A program made the position numbers and the translations under genes. Below are positions 57,930 through 64,000 of a stretch of DNA of 64,000 nucleotides, piece by piece. The stretch comes from Yponomeuta sedellus. Its lineage: Eukaryota > Arthropoda > Insecta > Lepidoptera > Yponomeutidae. Location: assembly GCA_934045075.1 (NCBI GenBank), contig OW203725.1, positions 18,931,497-18,995,496 on the forward strand. The letters run 5' to 3'. The notes beneath the pieces were generated by a model. The model searched no databases, was not told the DNA's origin, and worked only from the letters and a program-made list of their open reading frames with translations. The stretch's first letter is position 1. Every line of letters begins with the position of its first letter.

Positions 57930-59145
57930 GTACATAATGAGATGATTTTATAACAGGCGTCCAGAAACACCTTCACCCACACTAGATGGGTGAAACGGTG
58001 CAGTGCATGTGCAGTGTCTGGTATATTGTTTAGATCGAGTTTGTTTGGATAGTACCTACAATGAGACTGTAAGTAATAAATGTAGTCCTACCCTACCATC
58101 ATGTATATAGAATTCTTTTCAGTCCACTTTTCATTAATTTACCATTAAGTATAGGAATTTTTGCGGTTTTCTTTTTTGTAGTGGCATTATTTGATCGATA
58201 ATGCTTAAAACCCTAACATCAAGTTATTACTTATTTGCTTTAAATTCAAAATGGCTATTTAGTATTCTTGCCTACGATGTAATTTAATGATTCCAATACA
58301 TTCATATTTTTTTTAATTTTATTTATAAGTTTAACTACCTATAATTCGTAATTTTATTATAAATAATGTAATTTATTATGCTGTATGCACATGTGTTGGT
58401 GTTATAGATTGAATTGAGTGTTTTTGTCATTTCATATTTGTTTTTATTTATTTATTAATTTATGTGTAATAAATAAATAAATGAAGGCTGTGACATTGGC
58501 CACGCGGGCCACTGGAAGTCTTCTCAAATATATTGGGTCTTTTCGAGACAAAGAAAACCTCGTAGTCTTCGCACACAAAACTTCTTTTTAATTAGGAAAA
58601 CTACAGTAAATTCGTTTAAAACGTAGAATAAAATAAAATGATGAAATCAAAGGCACGTTGACGTTGGGTGCGGTTCAGAAGAGTGTCGGGGTTCGCAAAA
58701 GTCCGGTGACGTAGCGACGGATGGTCATAGACCATTATGGTGGCAAATTCAAAATAGGCTGATGGCGCAGACAGACATTGTTAGAGCGTTTGAATTGAAG
58801 TGCGTTAATGTATTTTGTTTTCTGATGTCCACAATAAAGAATTTTAATCTATTTGAGCGAGAGGCAAATTATGCGCGCGGGCTCGTATGACTGTTTATTT
58901 TCAGACTTACGTACATCTGCAATTTTTTGTAAAAATACTACACGCTAACGGCGAAGGAAAACATCATAAGGAAACTCGCGAATAGTTGGTTTCGCACCTA
59001 TAAGACTTTTCTTTCCTTGGGCTAGGCAGACTAAGCTGTTAGGGTGGTAAAATGTTCGCCCAGGCACTGCACTGCAGCGTCCGAATGGACTTCACCCATC
59101 TAGTGTGGGGCTAATGGGCGCTGCATAAATCATCTCATTATGTAT
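57930..59145. repeat. Pair of inverted repeats about 1 kb apart, possible element
   Basis: The left end reads tacataatgagatgatttta (57931), then cccacactagatgggtgaa. The right end is the reverse complement: ttcacccatctagtgtgggg, then aaatcatctcattatgtata to 59145. The matched ends are about 90 bp and imperfect. The interior is T-rich and has no coding frame. Either one element with long terminal inverted repeats or two SINE-like copies in opposite orientation. Confidence 0.55.
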
Positions 59146-59259
59146 ATGCAAAGGCCAGTTTTTAATTTATAAAATTTCATGACAATTTCAAACTCTTTCG
59201 AGAATAAATTGTGTGTCGTTCTCGCAATAACTTTTCTTCCTGTTGGCAAATCTAAATAT

Positions 59260-59487
59260 AATTAAAACTGTTTTTATACGGATTTATGCTCGTTTATTAC
59301 ATTTTTACAATTTTCCAACGTTTCGGCACTTTTTCAGGTGCCGTGGTCCCGGATGACACTCCGGGACCACGGCACCTGAAAAAGTGCCGAAACGTTGGAA
59401 AATTGTAAAAATGAAATAAACGAGCATAAATCCGTATAAAAACAGTTTTAATTATGTCTACTGCTCGTGTTAACCTTAGAAAATACT
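59260..59487 (+). mobile_element. Mini Penelope-derived foldback with 12-bp TSD, second copy
   Basis: Same plan as 10789-11025: inverted copies of the Penelope 3' end (attaaaactgtttttatacg, ttccaacgtttcggcacttt) meeting at cggatgacactccggg, and a tail (tgtctactgctcgtgttaac to aatact) on the right copy only. Flanking aaatctaaatat at 59248-59259 and 59488-59499 is a 12-bp target duplication. It is non-coding. Confidence 0.88.
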
Positions 59488-59584
59488 AAATCTAAATATT
59501 TCAGTCCGTCCTTTGATCCTATTAATGTACCAAGGACGCTGAAACGGATTTACTTAGGTACTGTTTCGAAGTATAGAATTTTCA

Positions 59585-59700
59585 ATACTATCGGTTCGAG
59601 TCCCGGCATGGGTGGAATTTTTGGCACTAAATAGATTTTTTAAAATGGTCCTTAGCATGGTTTAGAGAAAAAAAAAGAATATAATAAATATAGGAGTTCA
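59585..59700 (+). repeat. tRNA-derived SINE, 5'-truncated
   Basis: The B-box ggttcgagtcccggcatggg and tail gtggaatttttggcactaaa match the gcccat-family SINEs. The 5' half of the tRNA head is missing. Confidence 0.65.
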
Positions 59701-59933
59701 CTACATTTGAGATATTATCTAGTTGTAGTTATATACGGACAAAGCAAAACCACGAATTCAACAAAAGTATAGTTATAATGCGTAATTACAATTTCTTCAT
59801 AAAACCTACATCTATGACGGCGGAACCACGGCACAACTTCTCAAATGCAACATATTTATAAGTAACATATTCAGTTTTTGTAAAAGTGCAGATTGTTTGC
59901 ACAGAAAGTGACCCCAAATACGAAAACAGACTT

Positions 59934-62900
59934 TTAGTTCTGCATAGGAAGGTTTAAGAGTACATTCTGGCCCTGAGGGAGGTAGGTGACATTGCGCGAC
60001 TTAGATAGTTGGTAGGCGATGTCTTCGGCGGCCTCAATACGACGGAGCTCGACCAAACCTTCGCCAGCGGTGCCAAAGGACTTCGCGAGCAAGATCGCAG
60101 CCTGGGCGTCTCCCTCTGCGGCGATGACGGCAGCCTGGGATAGAAAGAGAGAGAGAATGGATCAAACTCTTTATTAAAGCAAAAAAGAAAAAGACATTAT
60201 ACCAACAAGACACAAGAGAGAGGTAAGAATTAGTGAAAATGACACAAATTCTTAAAATTAACTCTATTGAATTAAGTATTGGTGCTCGGTTAGACGGGGC
60301 AGTGATGACAGGAGTCTGGGAAAACTATAAATTAGAAATCGCACATTCACAGTCAAGACGAATCAAACGACACCTCTCAAGTAACAAAGAAATATACATA
60401 CACTCAAAAAACATAACCCCCCCTGATGCAGTAATGAGGTGAATCACGCTCTTTAGGTGTAGGCGTGCATTGGGCACGCGTGCTATACTTTCAAGCCTAT
60501 ACTCTCTCTCCTAGAAAAGTCCTGTGCCCAACAGTGGCACGTATACAAGCTACATTCGCTTCGGCGAGTAGCGTCATGGAGAAAAGGTTTAAGTGCGACA
60601 TTACATTCACGCAAGGGCACCCATATTTTTTTCGTCGTTTTGCAGCTGCTTATAAGAAGAGCATTTACCAAAAGAGACCCATGAGGCTAATACACAGTTA
60701 TATATTAAACGCGATAGTAATCGCTATTAGACCGTTTATGTATGTTCATCTTAGAGACTGAGTGTCCGTCATTTACTTCATATAGGCTTTAGTAAACGGC
60801 CCCTACCTTCTTCTGCTGCTCAGCCTTCTCGACCAGGAACCGCGCTTTCTCAGCGTCCTGTTGAGCGACTTGCTTGAGCTCGACGGCTTGTGTGAACTCC
60901 TTGCCGAAGGTCAGGTGCGTGATGGAGATGTCATCCAGGATGAGGCCGAACTGACCCGCACGCTCCGTTAGGCTCTCGCTCACCTTTTGTGACACTACCT
61001 GGAATTTAAGACAAAGCTCCATTAATCGTTTGTAATTAATCCTGTCTAAAGAATCATTACAATAATAGCCCAAGTAACGGGATTAGGAGGAGAGGAGGAC
61101 CACATAAGTGATAGAAGGATGAACTGCCACAGAACTTCTGAGTGCTTAGTGCGAGTTTGACAGATCCAATCGAGTAACTTTACTACCGCGTTAATCGAGC
61201 ATCGAGTAGTGAGTATGAGTAAGTTAACCGTTCGAACTGGCAAAACGCTGTCACAGTACAACTCGCACTCGCGTTTATTCGTGTTTTGGCTGGTAAACGT
61301 GTTCACTTCTCAAGGTAAACCATTACAACTTGCACACAGCAATTTTAATTTCCATACTTGTCGCTAGGTGGCGCTTCCTCGATGCCATAGAAATATGAGT
61401 TTACGTTAACGCGATCGAGTAGTTCAAAAACTCGCACTAAGCACTCAGAAGTGATGTGGAAGACAATGGAGGATGCCTAAGTCGTAGTGAAATAAAATAG
61501 GAAAACTCTTAAGCAAAACTTTGTAGTCAAGAAATAAAGCCTTATATTATAATTATTAATTAATGCAAACTATCAACAAGAGACTAAACTCAGCTTTTAT
61601 GTACACTAATAATCTGCTTTTAGTTTCCGACTGTGAAAATAACAATAAAAAAAACCATTGCTGTGTTGGAATGGTCGGTCACACTGGAAGCTAGCAGGTT
61701 GATATCTGCTTTTAACAGATGTCAGTTAGGTTTTTTTTGTGTGCACTTCATCTGCCCACCAACATCTGTTAACATATTGATTTAAATTTTTTTATGTCTT
61801 GGAGCATTAATCCTATTATTGTGAATGAATGTGGAAAATTTCGAAAATAACGTTTTACAACTAAAACTTTTGTAAGCATTACTAACTTAACTGCAGATAC
61901 ACATTTAAATTTTTGTTGGGAGAGTCCAATTAGAGTTTGCTCTGATTTACAGAGCTTAAGCTCTGTGAGAAGAGATGGAGTCCACGTCGTTTGATAGCCC
62001 GTCGCTGACATTGAGTCAGATGAGCTAGCACTAACGCGGGCTCCGTCTCAGTGTGGATGTAGGGTTAAGTTAACAAGGAGTATGGTTACACATGTGTGAA
62101 AGATAAAAAATTAGACTGTTTCATCATTATTCTTAACCTCCTCAGGCCTGACCTCAAAAATTACAATAGAAAAGCGTTATTTTCAAGGGCCAGGACCAGG
62201 TCCTGAGCGATTCCAATCAGGGCAGGATTGGGGAAGTTAATGAAAAATGTTTATGTGGAAAAATATTTTTTATCGATCATTGCTTCCTCTATGATACGGT
62301 CACCAAATCCTACGTGATTCCAATCGTCTTCTGTAAAATTAGTATGGAATTTGACAGTTACACGTCGACGATGACGATGAATCGCTTAGGACTTGCCATT
62401 TATAGAGTTGCTGGTGAAGTAGTGTCAACATTGGGGTGTGCAAGTATTTTCTGAAACACAATTAAGGCCAGAAAACTCAAATTTAACGATGAACGAAACA
62501 TGGTTAGTTAGACTTTTTATTATTGGCTTGTTGACCCTATGCATAGGGACCAAAGAGGTGTAAATTAAAGACAGGAAATACCATTAGTGTGTGAATGGAC
62601 TTATTTCTCAGCCTGTCAAAGAAAAGTGCTAAAAAGCAATGGTAGGTAACCCAACATTCTGAGATAGGGTTGTTACATCTGGCTCCTCACTACCTATGGC
62701 AATGTAAAATAAGTTCAATGTGTATCCTTACCTCTCTCTGTGTAATAAGTTCACCAGCATCAAACTGGGCTACAACTGCCTTTAAGACCTCAGAGGTAAT
62801 GGAAGGCAGCACTCTCTCATCATAGTCCACACCCAGGATTGTGTAGATCTTGGGCAGCTGGTCGGGAACTGGTCTAAACAGGATACGGAGGGTGATGTTT

Positions 62901-64000
62901 ACATTCTGGAGATCTGAAAAGTAAGACATATTGTTTTGAATGTTTTGTTTAATACTGGTAATGGTTAAAGCATACCAGACATAATTAAGAATTATAATTA
63001 TAACACTAAGTGCCATTAGTTAACAAAATAGGGTACAATCACTACTCCAGTTAATATCAATAATCTTTTCTTTCTATTTTAGTATTTATAATAATTCTGA
63101 AAAAACCTGTTCTACACATGGGTTTTTATTGTTTCTAATCTGTAATAAGTAGCAGGCATACTGTATGCAAGCTTAGCTCTGAACACATTGGCCTAAAGTA
63201 CCTTGTTGTTCTGCTCAAAAATAATTTTTCATATACCTTTGCTGCCGGTTACTGTAGGTACATTTCTTGGCCGCGATCTGATATCAAACATAATGGGTTT
63301 CTGCACCCAGGGGATGAAGAAGTGAGTTCCCTCTCCAACAACTAGATTTTTGACACCAGCAAATCGGTCGAAGATTACTGCTCTGTGGCCACCATCAACT
63401 GGAATTTGAAAACGTTATTTATGACTTTCAACCAACCAAAGACATTCCACACAAATGAGAATTCTTGGAACAGATTATTCATAAGCAGTCCATGATGTGC
63501 CATAGCGAGGCACAAGCCTTCTTTCAGAGAGAGGGAGAGAGATAATATGGGCTTAATTAATCATCACACGTGCCATGGTTAGTGAATTTTCACTCATTAT
63601 TTTAAAACTACAAAGTGTGCAAAGGAAATCCAGACATAAAAGGCTCATTCAATAATAACAGCTTTAATTCATATTAACTTCAAAAATGTCTTATAACTTT
63701 TAATTTTACCACAGTCAGATAGTTCTTGACTATATTTATTACACTATAAACCAAATACTAAGGAAGTTTCAGCCAAAACGTTCTTGCCATGAAAACTCAT
63801 GAAATTTGTTTTATGGTTGTGATATGTATGCAAACTAAATTCACAGTCACTATTTGCATGATTTACCATATTTCGGCAAATTTCTGCAAAGTTCAGCATT
63901 TAATAAAGGAAACTTGTCTTCATCACTAGAATTCTTATTAACATTGAGTTGATATTACAGATTTTCAATCCAAAATTCTGCAGTGATGGGTGTGACTTAG
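59934..64000 (-). CDS. PHB1: Prohibitin-1, canonical copy (partial; first exon beyond window)
   Basis: Minus-strand exons are 63237-63398, 62732-62913, 60807-60998 and 59934-60134, joined in frame. The first exon (membrane segment) is not found up to 64000 and should lie past the right edge. Motifs: [115 protein letters not shown], and the end [16 protein letters not shown]. Residues [16 protein letters not shown] and SITHLTFG are those typical of insect prohibitin-1, so this is taken as the conserved copy. It contains an intron between EQQKK and AAVIA (60135-60806) that its neighbour lacks, and its second-intron donor is an ordinary GT (AAAG|GTATAT). The 60999-62731 intron contains the 307-bp MITE. 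The function is the same inner-membrane prohibitin complex. Confidence 0.93.
61140..61446 (-). mobile_element. 307-bp MITE with 19-bp terminal inverted repeats, copy 2
   Basis: Same length and ends as 8448-8754, in reverse, within a prohibitin intron. Here the flanks acttct and agaagt extend the inverted repeat by six bases. Interior blocks align throughout with a few substitutions. Confidence 0.85.

Noticed and set aside
1..64000. CRISPR arrays, bacterial operons, prophage
   Set aside because: The window is clearly eukaryotic; no regularly spaced repeat array or bacterial gene was seen.

Overview
This is a eukaryotic, intron-containing insect nuclear window. It looks lepidopteran: short introns, AT-rich sequence with many TAGGTA/TACCTA stretches, tRNA-headed SINEs of the type common in moths and butterflies, and abundant decayed LINE, Penelope, pogo/Tigger and MITE copies. 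That assignment is inference from pattern; no species is claimed.

Layout. 1-12.4 kb is repeat-dominated: a broken LINE reverse transcriptase, SINEs, foldbacks, a 307-bp MITE, a gutted IS630/mariner-like transposase, a 172-bp tandem repeat and two Penelope-derived inserts. 12.4-18.7 kb holds two convergent genes: a large secreted or GPI-anchored leucine-rich-repeat protein of the Artichoke/chaoptin type (3 coding exons, 1424 residues) and, on the minus strand, inosine triphosphate pyrophosphatase. 19.2-20.2 kb is a 5'-truncated LINE between direct repeats. 21.7-23.0 kb is the proteasome lid subunit Rpn8/PSMD7 (2 exons). 24.2-26.4 kb is an inverted dimer of a Penelope-like element with a 12-bp target-site duplication. 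26.5-31.6 kb is a graveyard of two different pogo/Tigger-type transposases and a LINE that appears to have lost its YADD box. 32.5-44.5 kb is a complete class VII unconventional myosin (10 coding exons, 2124 residues). 45.3-46.8 kb is a non-autonomous pogo derivative with G-rich terminal inverted repeats and TA target sites. 50.3-50.9 kb is another LINE tail. 51.4-54.7 kb is shutdown, the FKBP/TPR co-chaperone of the piRNA pathway (4 exons, 430 residues). 54.8-57.3 kb and 59.9 kb to the right edge are two tandem minus-strand prohibitin-1 genes; the second lacks its first exon, which should lie past the window.

The host genes do not form one pathway: protein turnover (PSMD7), nucleotide-pool cleaning (ITPA), actin-based motility (myosin VII), extracellular matrix or adhesion (LRR protein), piRNA loading (shu) and mitochondrial inner-membrane scaffolding (prohibitins). 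The most unusual material is (a) a set of Penelope-derived insertions, of which two are coding-free foldbacks of about 230 bp with 12-bp target duplications, i.e. an apparent non-autonomous Penelope family; (b) the prohibitin-1 tandem duplication, with an intron difference and a predicted GC-AG intron in one copy; and (c) related G-rich pogo elements in complementary states of decay. Splice coordinates were read by eye from GT/AG sites and reading-frame continuity and have not been tested against transcripts.
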